From NCBI RefSeq assembly GCF_002000085.1, contig NZ_MUZU01000001.1, forward strand, positions 186,001 through 250,000: a stretch of DNA of 64,000 nucleotides. The letters are read 5' to 3'. How positions within the stretch are numbered: the first letter of the stretch is position 1; every line of letters starts with the position of its first letter. Positions 9,980 through 18,659 of this stretch are shown here, one piece after another. Position numbers and translations under genes: made by a program. The notes beneath the pieces are model-generated. The model ran no database searches. It saw nothing but the letters and a program-made list of their open reading frames with translations, and had not been told where the DNA came from. The DNA is from Pseudocolwellia agarivorans (GTDB taxonomy: Bacteria > Pseudomonadota > Gammaproteobacteria > Enterobacterales > Alteromonadaceae).

Positions 9980-11073
9980 TCAGTTCCCCAAAAAAACACA
10001 GGAATATCATCAGCACTTTGACCCGATAGAGGATCAACATACTGCTTCAACTTATTATTTAATTTCAAAGAGGCAAATAAAGTATCTGCCGACCCCATAA
10101 GAGTTAATTCAAAACGTCGATTATTGCCTTCCGCTTTAATTAACTTAAAAGAGCTGATCACTGAAAGCTTATCAAGAAATTGTGTTACATCTACATATTT
10201 AGCTAACGAGTCAATGTTAGCTACATCAATAATTAAATCGTGGTCTGTTTCAGTGGTTAAGGAATATCGCTGTGATATATGTGTAGTAATATCAGACATG
10301 ACGGTTTTCATTAATACAAGTTCATCAACTCCCTTATATTGATTACCCGTCTCCACTTTGTCACTTTGAGTCGTTACAATATGCCAATCAATTGATATTG
10401 CTGACTGTTTACATAATAAATTACAATCAGTAGTAGGTTCTTCATCCGCCGTAAATATAGCGTTTTTAGACACTCTAATAATAACAACACTTTCAGGGGC
10501 ATAGCGTTGTGAAGCTAGCTTTATCGGGTCAATAAAACGTCCCCATAAGTCAGGTATTTGAATATTTTGCGTATCGGTTAAATCCATCAAAGGTAAAATA
10601 ACAGGTAAACCTTTTTGTGTTGCAAGCGCCGAAATTTCATCGTGCAAGGGTGATTCATCCGTTTCTGAAATAATACGGCGTTTTAATCCATCTTCTGTGA
10701 CTACCCAAAATAAAACTAAAGGACGAAGTTTGCCCCATAAAGGAAGGTTTTCTTGAAAAAATAACTGATTAATTTTGTTTTCATCAAAAGAAGCTACTAA
10801 ATTATTTACGCCATTATCCGTAAGATAATTAAATTGAGTTAAATATTTAGAGTAATGTTGAACTTCATTTTTAATAAAAGCATTCGATAATACTTGCTCA
10901 TCACCCGCTATTTTTACTAAAACAGCCTTTAGTGCAGCCTTCAAAGCACTACTTTGATCGCGTTGTGTTTGGGAATTAAGTGCAACTTTAGCCGTATAAA
11001 GATCACTGACTTCAACGGCAAAAGCTGAATTCCATGAAAAAAGAAGAGTAAAAACAATCCAATATCTAAACAT
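9976..11073 (-). CDS. DUF2066 domain-containing exported protein
   Basis: A 365-residue protein with a signal peptide (hydrophobic residues 4-17, probable cleavage after AFA at about residue 19). The remainder matches the DUF2066 family in size and position next to hda: an N-terminal region with SSALKAALKAVLVKIAGD, a central region with WVVTEDGLKRRI, and a short C-terminal domain. It is the first gene of a two-gene minus-strand operon and faces purM. Function is unknown. The secreted location contrasts with the cytoplasmic replication role of hda. Confidence 0.8.
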   Translation of the reverse strand: MFRYWIVFTLLFSWNSAFAVEVSDLYTAKVALNSQTQRDQSSALKAALKAVLVKIAGDEQVLSNAFIKNEVQHYSKYLTQFNYLTDNGVNNLVASFDENKINQLFFQENLPLWGKLRPLVLFWVVTEDGLKRRIISETDESPLHDEISALATQKGLPVILPLMDLTDTQNIQIPDLWGRFIDPIKLASQRYAPESVVIIRVSKNAIFTADEEPTTDCNLLCKQSAISIDWHIVTTQSDKVETGNQYKGVDELVLMKTVMSDITTHISQRYSLTTETDHDLIIDVANIDSLAKYVDVTQFLDKLSVISSFKLIKAEGNNRRFELTLMGSADTLFASLKLNNKLKQYVDPLSGQSADDIPVFFWGTE

Positions 11074-11165
11074 ATAAAAATAAATTAAAAGAATAATTGT
11101 GAAAATATTAACATATACTTGATAAATTTAGTCACATATTAAAATAATTTATTATAAAGATTTTA

Positions 11166-11184
11166 ACCAAGCGTTAGCGCTGGT
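11166..11184 (+). promoter_or_regulatory. Hairpin in the purM leader
   Basis: ACCA and GCG at the left pair with CGC and TGGT at the right, with one bulged A and a TTAG loop. It lies about 50 bases before the purM start. The region between the divergent genes (11074-11234) must hold both promoters. I see no good match to the PurR operator and no U-tract. The role is unknown. Confidence 0.35.
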
Positions 11185-11234
11185 AGAATATGCGCCATTA
11201 ACATCCCATTAGTAATTTTATTGAGGTCCCCACT

Positions 11235-12281
11235 GTGAGTGAACAAAAACAATCCCTAAGCTATAAAGATGCTGGCGTTGATATTGATGCAGGTAACGCG
11301 CTTGTTGAAAATATCAAAGGTGCAGTTAAACGCACTACCCGCCCAGAAGTTATGGGTGGCTTAGGCGGATTTGGCTCTGTATGTCAAATTCCTACAGGTT
11401 ACAAAGAGCCTGTAATGGTTGCTGGCACAGACGGTGTTGGTACTAAATTACGTTTAGCGATTGATTTAAAGAAACACGATACTGTGGGTGTTGACCTGGT
11501 TGCTATGTGTGTGAACGATCTGATTGTTCAAGGTGCTGAACCACTATTTTTCTTAGATTACTATGCAACCGACAAATTAGATGTAGACGTAGCATCTGCG
11601 GTTGTTTCAGGTATTGCTGATGGCTGTGTTTTATCTGGATGTGCTCTAGTTGGCGGAGAAACGGCTGAAATGCCTGGTATGTATCACGCAGGTGATTACG
11701 ATATTGCTGGCTTTTGTGTAGGTATAGCTGAAAAATCTCGTTTATTAGATGGTAGTGCTGTTACTGCAGGCGACCAACTTATTGCTTTAGGTTCTTCGGG
11801 AGCTCATTCAAACGGTTATTCACTTATCCGTAAAGTATTAGAAGTTAACAACACAGATACGAACGAGTTATTAAATGGTAAGTCAATTGGCGACCATTTA
11901 ATTGAACCAACTAAAATTTATGTTAAATCTGTTTTAGCCTTACTTAAAGAAGTCAATGTTCACGCTTTATCTCATATTACTGGTGGTGGATTCTGGGAAA
12001 ATATTCCTAGAGTTTTACCAGAAAATGCTCAAGCTGTTGTTGATGGAAGTACGTGGGAATGGCCTGAAATTTTTAACTGGTTACAAGAAAAAGGCAATAT
12101 TACGACTCACGAAATGTACCGTACATTCAACTGTGGCGTAGGTATGATCATTGTTGTTCCAGCACAAGAGCTAGAAAAAAGTATTGAAATACTTAGCAAT
12201 AACGGTGAAAAAGCTTGGCATATTGGTGCAATATCCGATTTACCAGCAGGTGAAGAACAAGTTATTATTAATAAAGGTTAA
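11235..12281 (+). CDS. purM: Phosphoribosylformylglycinamidine cyclo-ligase (AIR synthetase)
   Basis: PurM closes FGAM to 5-aminoimidazole ribonucleotide with ATP, step five of purine synthesis. The protein is 348 residues and full length. It begins with the conserved [13 protein letters not shown] segment and carries the AIR-synthetase motifs [20 protein letters not shown] and [14 protein letters not shown]. The start is GTG at 11235 with GAGG at 11223-11226 as ribosome site. purN follows after six bases, so purM and purN form one operon, the usual gammaproteobacterial arrangement. Confidence 0.96.
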   Translation: MSEQKQSLSYKDAGVDIDAGNALVENIKGAVKRTTRPEVMGGLGGFGSVCQIPTGYKEPVMVAGTDGVGTKLRLAIDLKKHDTVGVDLVAMCVNDLIVQGAEPLFFLDYYATDKLDVDVASAVVSGIADGCVLSGCALVGGETAEMPGMYHAGDYDIAGFCVGIAEKSRLLDGSAVTAGDQLIALGSSGAHSNGYSLIRKVLEVNNTDTNELLNGKSIGDHLIEPTKIYVKSVLALLKEVNVHALSHITGGGFWENIPRVLPENAQAVVDGSTWEWPEIFNWLQEKGNITTHEMYRTFNCGVGMIIVVPAQELEKSIEILSNNGEKAWHIGAISDLPAGEEQVIINKG

Positions 12282-12287
12282 TCATTA

Positions 12288-12932
12288 ATGACTAGCCGAA
12301 TTGTTGTTTTAATTTCTGGCAGCGGTACTAATTTGCAGGCAATTATAGATGCCTGCAAAACCGAGGGTTTTCCTGGTAAGGTAGTGGGTGTTATATCTAA
12401 TATCCCTACTGCCTATGGTTTAACCCGTGCTAAAGATGCCAATATAGAAACCTCTATATTATCTCACAAAGATTTTGACTCTCGAGAAGATTACGATCAA
12501 TCGCTTATAACAGTGATAGACCAATATAAACCAGACGTTATTGTGCTTGCTGGATTTATGAGAATATTGACTCCTGCTTTTGTTCAACATTTTCAAGGGA
12601 AATTATTGAACATTCATCCATCTTTGTTGCCTAAGTACCAAGGCTTAAACACACATCAGCGTGCTATTGATGCTGGTGATAATGAACACGGTGTTAGTGT
12701 GCATTATGTAACAGAAGAACTTGATGGTGGTCCTGTTATTTTACAAGCTAAAGTGCCTATTTTTGATGGTGACACTGCTGAAGATTTAGCAAGCCGAATA
12801 CACGAACAAGAGCATCGTATTTATCCATTAGTGGTAAAATGGTGTTGTTTGAAACGCGTAGTTATGCAAGGCGAAAAAGCATTATTTGATGGTGATATCA
12901 TTCCAGTATCAGGTTATGCTAGCGAAGAATAG
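12288..12932 (+). CDS. purN: Phosphoribosylglycinamide formyltransferase 1
   Basis: PurN transfers a formyl group from 10-formyltetrahydrofolate to GAR. The protein is 214 residues, the usual size. The N-terminal phosphate-binding loop is SGSGTNLQAI. The catalytic triad is visible as Asn108 and His110 in NIHPSLLP and Asp146 in ELDGGPV. It is the second gene of the purM-purN operon. A 12-base inverted repeat after its stop separates it from the DUF3108 gene. Confidence 0.95.
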   Translation: MTSRIVVLISGSGTNLQAIIDACKTEGFPGKVVGVISNIPTAYGLTRAKDANIETSILSHKDFDSREDYDQSLITVIDQYKPDVIVLAGFMRILTPAFVQHFQGKLLNIHPSLLPKYQGLNTHQRAIDAGDNEHGVSVHYVTEELDGGPVILQAKVPIFDGDTAEDLASRIHEQEHRIYPLVVKWCCLKRVVMQGEKALFDGDIIPVSGYASEE

Positions 12933-12953
12933 CTAATGCTTAATTTGATTGAT

Positions 12954-12990
12954 GCAGTTTTACTTAAAACACAATAAAAAGTAAAACTGC
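12954..12990 (+). terminator. Hairpin between purN and the DUF3108 gene
   Basis: GCAGTTTTACTT (12954-12965) and AAGTAAAACTGC (12979-12990) form a perfect 12-base stem with a 13-base loop. It ends 15 bases before the DUF3108 ATG. No U-tract follows, so it may be an attenuator or RNA-stability hairpin rather than a true terminator. Confidence 0.5.
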
Positions 12991-13005
12991 GTTAAAGGAA
13001 TATAT

Positions 13006-13767
13006 ATGTTAAAACCGCTTTATCAATGTATTGTTTTATTTTCTGTATCTTCATTTACTTGGGCTCAATCAGCACCTGTTTTACAACCTTCTGAAAATAT
13101 AACTCAAACCTCTCACTCTCTTATTGTCCCTTTTACCGCTGAATACAGTATTATTCACAAGTCAAAACAAGTGGGTACTGGCACCAGAAAATTAGAACAA
13201 CTCACGGATAATACCTACCGCTATAGTTATAAAACCGATATTGAATGGTTAATTTTTGATGATAAACGTACAGAAGAATCGATCGTAACCTTATCAAACA
13301 ATCATGTTACTCCAACTCATTATAAATACAGTCGCGAAGGCACTGGCCGAGATAAGTTTTATGAATGGAGCTACGATATAGCAAATAATAGTGCGAGTAA
13401 TATAAAAGAAAATAAAACCATAAGTGTTGAGTTCCCTGAAAATATTCAAGATAGCCTAAGCTACCATTTACAACATAGACTTAACCTAATTAAAAACCCT
13501 AAACAAAAACACTTTGTATACCCTGTTATAAAGTCTTCTGGCGATACTCGTAATTATGTTTATGAATATGATGGCGAAGAAGATCTTATGCTGCCATATG
13601 GTTTAGTTAAAACCATTAAATTAAAAAGAGAAGTGGTTGAGAAAGAGCGAACAACTTACGCCTGGTTTGCTCCAGAACTCAATTACTTACTCGTACGTCT
13701 TTATCAGGTTAAAGGTGGTACCGAGCAGTTTGAAGCACAATTAACATCCGTTACTACAACTAAATAA
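13006..13767 (+). CDS. DUF3108 domain-containing exported protein
   Basis: A 253-residue protein with an N-terminal signal peptide (hydrophobic residues about 6-19, probable cleavage after TWA at about residue 20). The mature part begins with a DUF3108-like beta-rich region (PFTAEYSIIHKSKQVGTGTR) and continues with strands such as YKYSREGTGRDKFYEW. A DUF3108 gene commonly follows purN in Alteromonadales, which supports the call. The ribosome site is AAAGGA at 12994-12999. Function is unknown; location is probably periplasmic or outer-membrane associated. Confidence 0.8.
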   Translation: MLKPLYQCIVLFSVSSFTWAQSAPVLQPSENITQTSHSLIVPFTAEYSIIHKSKQVGTGTRKLEQLTDNTYRYSYKTDIEWLIFDDKRTEESIVTLSNNHVTPTHYKYSREGTGRDKFYEWSYDIANNSASNIKENKTISVEFPENIQDSLSYHLQHRLNLIKNPKQKHFVYPVIKSSGDTRNYVYEYDGEEDLMLPYGLVKTIKLKREVVEKERTTYAWFAPELNYLLVRLYQVKGGTEQFEAQLTSVTTTK

Positions 13768-13776
13768 TTAAATAAC

Positions 13777-13862
13777 CTGAGTTCGGTTTAATAAACATCA
13801 TTCTAGCCTATATTTTAATGTTTATTTTTCAACAAGTTAACCACTTAACAAGCCGAACTCAG
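13777..13862. repeat. Long-loop inverted repeat CTGAGTTCGG/CCGAACTCAG
   Basis: CTGAGTTCGG (13777-13786) and CCGAACTCAG (13853-13862) are perfect inverted repeats separated by 66 bases. The interior also holds AATAAACAT and ATGTTTATT as a second complementary pair, so the whole 86 bases can fold. It lies between convergent genes. A degenerate relative of the left end (AACCTGAAATCCGGTTAAAT) follows sstT at about 28970, suggesting a dispersed repeat. Confidence 0.5.
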
Positions 13863-13914
13863 ATTGAATAAAATGTAATTAAAGCTTCCCAACACTTAAA
13901 GGCATCCCCCAAAT

Positions 13915-14703
13915 TTACTCTACTGTTTCACTACTCGCAATTGAGCACCCTAGCTTAAATAATTGCCATTGTCCTTTTGACATTTTTTGCCATTCTTCAT
14001 TATGAGTAAGTGGTTGCGTAGCAATAACCGTCACAATATCTTTATCAGTGGTTTCATGATTAAAATTCACCTCCATCTCAGCATCTATTAAACTTGCCTT
14101 ACCAAACGGAGCTTTGCGCGTTATCCAGTGCAAATTATTTGAACAATACGCAAATAAGCATTCACCATTAGTAATTATAATATTAAAAACACCATACTCA
14201 TTTAATTGTTCGCTTAACTCTGCTACATAACGAAATAATTCAACGTCATCGGGTTGTTTATCTTTATATTTTAGATGAATTTGATCCAACAACCAGCAAA
14301 AAGCAAACTCACTATCTGTTTCTCCTACGGGTATATGATATTTAACATTAAGTTTGTTATGTACATCTTGTAACTGGCCATTATGAGCATAAGTCCAATG
14401 TCGCCCCCAAATTTGACGTGTATAAGGATGCGTATTTTCTAAACTTATACCACCTGAATTTGCTTGTCTAATGTGACACACAACAGATTGACTTTTAATT
14501 GGGTATTCTGTCACCAACTTAGCAATGGGAGATGCTGCGCTTGGTAAGGGGTCTTTAAAGCTCCTACAGCCCTTACCTTCATAAAATGTAATGCCCCATC
14601 CATCTTTATGTGGACCGGTATTTCCACCTCTTTGCATTAGCCCGCTAAAGCTAAAACAAATATCAGTAGGTACATTAGCCGACATGGCTAAAAGTTCGCA
14701 CAA
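13915..14703 (-). CDS. yafJ: Class II glutamine amidotransferase (YafJ type)
   Basis: A 262-residue Ntn-hydrolase-type glutamine amidotransferase, close to E. coli YafJ. I place the start at TTG 14703 because it gives Met-Cys-Glu-Leu-Leu, putting the nucleophilic cysteine at position 2, as the family requires once Met is removed. AAGGAG lies eight bases upstream. An in-frame GTG at 14712 would leave the cysteine internal and overlap the ribosome site. Family motifs QRGGNTGPHKDGWG, HIRQANSGG and DSEFAFCWLLD are present. The acceptor substrate is unknown. The gene is convergent with the DUF3108 gene. Confidence 0.9.
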   Translation of the reverse strand: MCELLAMSANVPTDICFSFSGLMQRGGNTGPHKDGWGITFYEGKGCRSFKDPLPSAASPIAKLVTEYPIKSQSVVCHIRQANSGGISLENTHPYTRQIWGRHWTYAHNGQLQDVHNKLNVKYHIPVGETDSEFAFCWLLDQIHLKYKDKQPDDVELFRYVAELSEQLNEYGVFNIIITNGECLFAYCSNNLHWITRKAPFGKASLIDAEMEVNFNHETTDKDIVTVIATQPLTHNEEWQKMSKGQWQLFKLGCSIASSETVE

Positions 14704-14835
14704 AATAAACACTCCTTACAGCAGAAAAATGAACTAAAATAATAAATATAAGATTAAGTTTTCGAAAATTGCTTTGTAAAAGCAACAGATTATGTTTACC
14801 TAGCATATATAACATTAAAAATTTAGGAAGATTAT

Positions 14836-17256
14836 ATGGAATTTTTCACTTGGATAATAATTGCCATCTCGCTTTGTATATTTATGGCCTATAACAGAGC
14901 TTCACTATCAACGTTTACACTATCATTTGCCACCTTAATGGCCATAGGTACCTTTGCGGATATAGTCACCTTTATAGGCTGGTTCTTATTCGCTATTGTA
15001 GCATTACCTCTTAATTTAGCCCAAGTAAGAAAAGAATACATAAGTGCTCCCCTACTTAAAATATTTAAGGGCATTATGCCTGAAATGTCTCAAACCGAAC
15101 AAGAAGCTATTGATGCAGGTACAACATGGTTTGAAGCAGAGTTATTCAAAGGAAAACCTGACTGGAATAAGTTACATAATTATCCCCAACCTAGATTAAG
15201 TGCTGAAGAGTTAGCTTTTTTAAACGGCCCTGTTGAAGAAATATGCTCTATGGTAAATGACTGGGAAGTGACTCATGAACTTGCCGATCTTTCACCGGAA
15301 GTGTGGCAATACATGAAAGACAAAAAGTTTTTTGCCATGATTATCAAAAAAGAATTTGGTGGTTTAGACTTTAGTGCTTTCGCACAATCACGAGTATTAC
15401 AAAAACTGTCTTCTGTCAGTTCAGTGCTTGCAAGTACCGTTGGGGTACCCAACTCATTAGGGCCAGCAGAGCTTTTACAACACTACGGAACAAAAGAACA
15501 ACAAGATTACTATTTACCACGTTTAGCTACAGGCGAAGAAATACCGTGTTTTGCTTTAACAAGCCCTGAAGCAGGTTCAGACGCCAGCTCCATTCCAGAT
15601 TTTGGCATAGTCTGTAAAGGACAATTTGACGGGAAAGAAGTGCTAGGCATGAAGCTAACATGGGACAAACGTTATATAACCTTAGCTCCTGTAGCAACCG
15701 TATTAGGCTTAGCTTTTAAACTACAAGATCCTGAACACTTACTCGGTGAAGAAGAAAATTTAGGTATAACTTGTGCTCTTATCCCTACAGATATTGAAGG
15801 GGTTATAACAGGCCGTAGACACTTTCCATTAAATATTCCGTTTCATAATGGCCCAACCCAAGGTAACGAAGTTTTTGTACCATTAGATTTTATTATTGGC
15901 GGCGCAGAAATGGCAGGCCAAGGCTGGCGCATGCTGGTTGAGTGTTTATCGGTAGGTAGAGCAATAACCCTACCTTCAAACAGCACAGGCGGCGTTAAAT
16001 CTTTGGCTTTGGCCACGGGAGCTTACGCAAGAATTAGACGTCAATTCAAACTCCCCATTGGTAAAATGGAAGGTATTCACGAACCTTTAGCACGCATTGG
16101 CGGTAATGCTTATTTAATGGATGCCGTAACCACAATGTCTACTGGCGCTATTGATTTAGGCGAAAAACCTTCAGTTATTTCAGCTATTGCCAAATACCAT
16201 CTAACAGAAAAAATGCGTCAATGTGTATCAGATTCAATGGATATACATGGTGGTAAAGGTATTTGTATGGGCAAAAGTAACTATGTTGCTAGAAATTACC
16301 AAGGTGCTCCTATCGCGATTACCGTAGAAGGTGCAAACATATTAACGCGTAGTATGATTATCTACGGGCAAGGAGCAATCCGTTGTCACCCTTATGTTTT
16401 AGCCGAAATAGCAGCAACCCAGAATGAAGATGAAAAACAAGCGTTAGACGATTTTGATCATGCATTCTTTGGTCATGTGGGTTTTTCTATCAGCAACATT
16501 TGTCGCAGCTTATGGTTTTCATTTACCGGAGCACGATTACAACGAACCCCTTTTAACGACGAAACAACTCGTTATTATCAACTACTCAACCGTTTTAGTG
16601 CAAACCTTGCCATGTTGTCAGATATTTCAATGGTAACTTTAGGTGGTGAATTAAAAAGAAAAGAACGCATTTCAGCTAGATTAGGTGATGTACTTAGCTA
16701 TTTATATTTAGCATCTGCAACCCTTAAACGTTACAACGATGAAGGTCGAAAAATAGAAGATTTCCCACTCGTTCAATGGGCGTTAGAAGATAGTTTATTT
16801 AAAATCCAAGAAGCAATAAACGACCTTATTAGTAACTTTCCTAGTAAAGCCGCTAAAGCTTTTTTACAATGCACAATCTTCCCACTAGGAACTTGGTTAC
16901 AAAAGCCTTCTGATATTACCGACCAGGCAGTTTCTGAAATATTACAAACACCAAGCGAAACAAGAAGTCGATTAGGTAAATGGCAATATTTACAACGTGA
17001 TCCTGCATTTCCAATGGGACAATTAGAGCAAACTTTAGAAGATATTATAGCTTGTGAACCGATTTACACCAAAGCATGTAAAGGGCTAGATAAGTACTTA
17101 CCTTTTTATAGATTAAACTTAGTCGCTGAAGAAGCATTAGCTGCTGGAATTATTACTCAAGAAGAAGCTGATTTACTCTGTAGAGCAGAAATAGGAAGAA
17201 AAATAGCCATTGATGTAGATGATTTTGCATCTGAAGAGCTACGTATTAAAACCTAA
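14836..17256 (+). CDS. fadE: Acyl-CoA dehydrogenase FadE
   Basis: FadE is the FAD-dependent first enzyme of fatty-acid beta-oxidation, converting acyl-CoA to trans-2-enoyl-CoA. The protein is 806 residues, near the E. coli length of 814. Two hydrophobic segments at about residues 5-24 and 30-58 indicate membrane association. The dehydrogenase core carries [18 protein letters not shown] (FAD/substrate region) and a C-terminal domain with [12 protein letters not shown] long C-terminal extension typical of FadE is present. It appears monocistronic. Its 3' flank has been entered by an insertion sequence 22 bases after the stop, but the coding region is intact. Confidence 0.95.
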   Translation: MEFFTWIIIAISLCIFMAYNRASLSTFTLSFATLMAIGTFADIVTFIGWFLFAIVALPLNLAQVRKEYISAPLLKIFKGIMPEMSQTEQEAIDAGTTWFEAELFKGKPDWNKLHNYPQPRLSAEELAFLNGPVEEICSMVNDWEVTHELADLSPEVWQYMKDKKFFAMIIKKEFGGLDFSAFAQSRVLQKLSSVSSVLASTVGVPNSLGPAELLQHYGTKEQQDYYLPRLATGEEIPCFALTSPEAGSDASSIPDFGIVCKGQFDGKEVLGMKLTWDKRYITLAPVATVLGLAFKLQDPEHLLGEEENLGITCALIPTDIEGVITGRRHFPLNIPFHNGPTQGNEVFVPLDFIIGGAEMAGQGWRMLVECLSVGRAITLPSNSTGGVKSLALATGAYARIRRQFKLPIGKMEGIHEPLARIGGNAYLMDAVTTMSTGAIDLGEKPSVISAIAKYHLTEKMRQCVSDSMDIHGGKGICMGKSNYVARNYQGAPIAITVEGANILTRSMIIYGQGAIRCHPYVLAEIAATQNEDEKQALDDFDHAFFGHVGFSISNICRSLWFSFTGARLQRTPFNDETTRYYQLLNRFSANLAMLSDISMVTLGGELKRKERISARLGDVLSYLYLASATLKRYNDEGRKIEDFPLVQWALEDSLFKIQEAINDLISNFPSKAAKAFLQCTIFPLGTWLQKPSDITDQAVSEILQTPSETRSRLGKWQYLQRDPAFPMGQLEQTLEDIIACEPIYTKACKGLDKYLPFYRLNLVAEEALAAGIITQEEADLLCRAEIGRKIAIDVDDFASEELRIKT

Positions 17257-17357
17257 TAATTAGAGCGTATAAATAATTAAAAATGCAGCTTTCGCTTAAT
17301 GCCGATCAGTTAAGAAATATTTAACGATCCATTGACCGATCTTCTGGTTAGTATATA

Positions 17358-17387
17358 AAGGCTTCTGAATTCATTCAGGAGCCTTTT
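17358..17387 (+). promoter_or_regulatory. Hairpin that masks the transposase ribosome site
   Basis: AAGGCTTCTGAAT pairs with ATTCAGGAGCCTT over a near-perfect stem with one G-U pair and a two-base loop, followed by TT. The 3' arm contains AGGAG (17377-17381), which is nine bases before the TTG start at 17391. Transcripts reading in from fadE would hide this site, a known way insertion sequences limit transposase. It also resembles a terminator. Confidence 0.6.
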
Positions 17388-17390
17388 CTT

Positions 17391-18617
17391 TTGCAACTAA
17401 CAACAGCCTTTCTTTTGCCAACGGCTATGCCCCCAAACTCAGAAGGATTAGGTCAACTGAGTGATTTCTTATGCCCTGACTTTATCAACCAGTGTGCTGA
17501 AATAGCAGGAGTTGCAACTATTAGGCGAAGAAGACTTCCTGTTGAAATGGCCGTTTGGACAGTCATTTGTATGTCGTTTTATCGTGAAGACCCACTGTGG
17601 GACATTGTCAGCAAGTTGGGGCTAGCATTACCTGGGAAAAAAGCGCTAGTTGCACCCAGTGCGGTTGCACAGGCTAGGCAGCGGCTTAGGGCTGATGCCG
17701 TTAAACAGGTTTTTGAGCAAAGTCAGTAAATGTGGAATGCTGATGCGCCCCACACACATGGTCCGGGCTATCACTACTGGGTGTTGATGGTGTCATTTGG
17801 CGCGCACCGGATACTTCTGAAAATCAACATGCATTCTCCGTGTGGAAAAATCAGTATGGTGACACAGCCTTTCCTCAAGTGCGTATGGTTTGCTTAATGG
17901 AGTTAACTAGCCATTTATTAATGGGGAGTGTCTTTGATAGTTGTCGCTCAAGTGAAATGGTATTAGCCGAAGACTTAATTGACTCTACGCCAGATAATTC
18001 ACTGACGTTATTTGATAGAGGCTTTTATTCACTGGGCTTGCTCAATCAATGGCACCATGGAGGAAAAAATCGTCATTGGATGCAACCGATGAGAAAAGGC
18101 ACACAGTATGAAGTCGTTCGCTCCCTAGGCCGTCAAGGGAAAAGAAGTGAATATCCTCACTTCACTCACCGACCCTATGGGTTTTCCTCAGGCTGATATT
18201 GTTGACTTATATAGTGACAGGTGGGAAATCGAGCTTGGCTATAGAGAAATGAAACAAACCTTATTGAATAGTCATTTCACGTTACGCAGCAAAAAACCTG
18301 AAATGATAGCGCAAGAGTTATGGGGCGTAATGCTTAGCTATAACTTGCTAAGATATCAGATGGTAAAAATGGCGCAGAAAAAGCCAGGGATATATGCAAA
18401 ACGCCTGAGTTTTACGACATGTGCTATCAGTATTATTAACTTAATTCACACGATGTTTATAGAAAATGCTGGGCGTATCCCTAAATCAATTGAGCAACTG
18501 CAAGAGCAGGTAGAGCATCACATTTTACCAACAAAGCGTGAGCGAGCATATCCTCGGGGTGTTAAACCCAAACCGAGTAAATATCCCAATAAAAAAAGCC
18601 AGTCAGTTGTTAACTGA
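17391..18617 (+). pseudogene. IS4-family transposase, broken
   Basis: The transposase is interrupted at least three times. The N-terminal part (from TTG 17391) ends at an in-frame TAA at 17727-17729. One base is missing near 17759-17762: the frame shifts and then resumes as [21 protein letters not shown] further lesion near 18138 joins RSLGRQ out of frame to [13 protein letters not shown], and from comparison with the usual layout a stretch of roughly 30 codons appears to be lost. The DDE features remain: Asp in GVDGVIW, Asp in LFDRGFYS, and the Y-R-E-K signature in YSDRWEIELGYREMKQ. It cannot encode a full transposase. Confidence 0.88.
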
Positions 18618-18622
18618 CTGGC
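18598..18622 (+). terminator. Terminator-like hairpin at the IS right end
   Basis: GCCAGTCAGTT (18598-18608) and AACTGACTGGC (18612-18622) form a perfect 11-base stem with a three-base loop. The right arm is part of the right inverted repeat. It overlaps the last transposase codons and the end of the element, which would isolate the IS from transcripts approaching from either side. Confidence 0.6.
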
Positions 18623-18659
18623 ATTAAGCTCTCGCTGCATTTTTATTGAAAACTTAAAA

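Larger units (their letters stand above)
17279..18645 (+). mobile_element. Decayed IS4-family insertion sequence
   Basis: The ends are imperfect inverted repeats. The left is AAAAATGCAGC followed by TTTCGCTTAATGCC and GATCAGTT. The right, read on the other strand, is AAAAATGCAGC followed by GAGAGCTTAATGCC and AGTCAGTT. Total length is about 1.37 kb, shorter than expected because the transposase gene carries an internal deletion. No clear target-site duplication is visible in the flanking T/A-rich sequence. It sits between fadE and the histidine kinase gene. The interior is visibly less AT-rich than the surroundings, consistent with transfer. Confidence 0.85.

Noticed and set aside
11074-11234. 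Purine riboswitch or PurR operator before purM
   Set aside because: Only one short bulged hairpin is visible. There is no purine-aptamer three-way junction pattern and no good match to the PurR palindrome.
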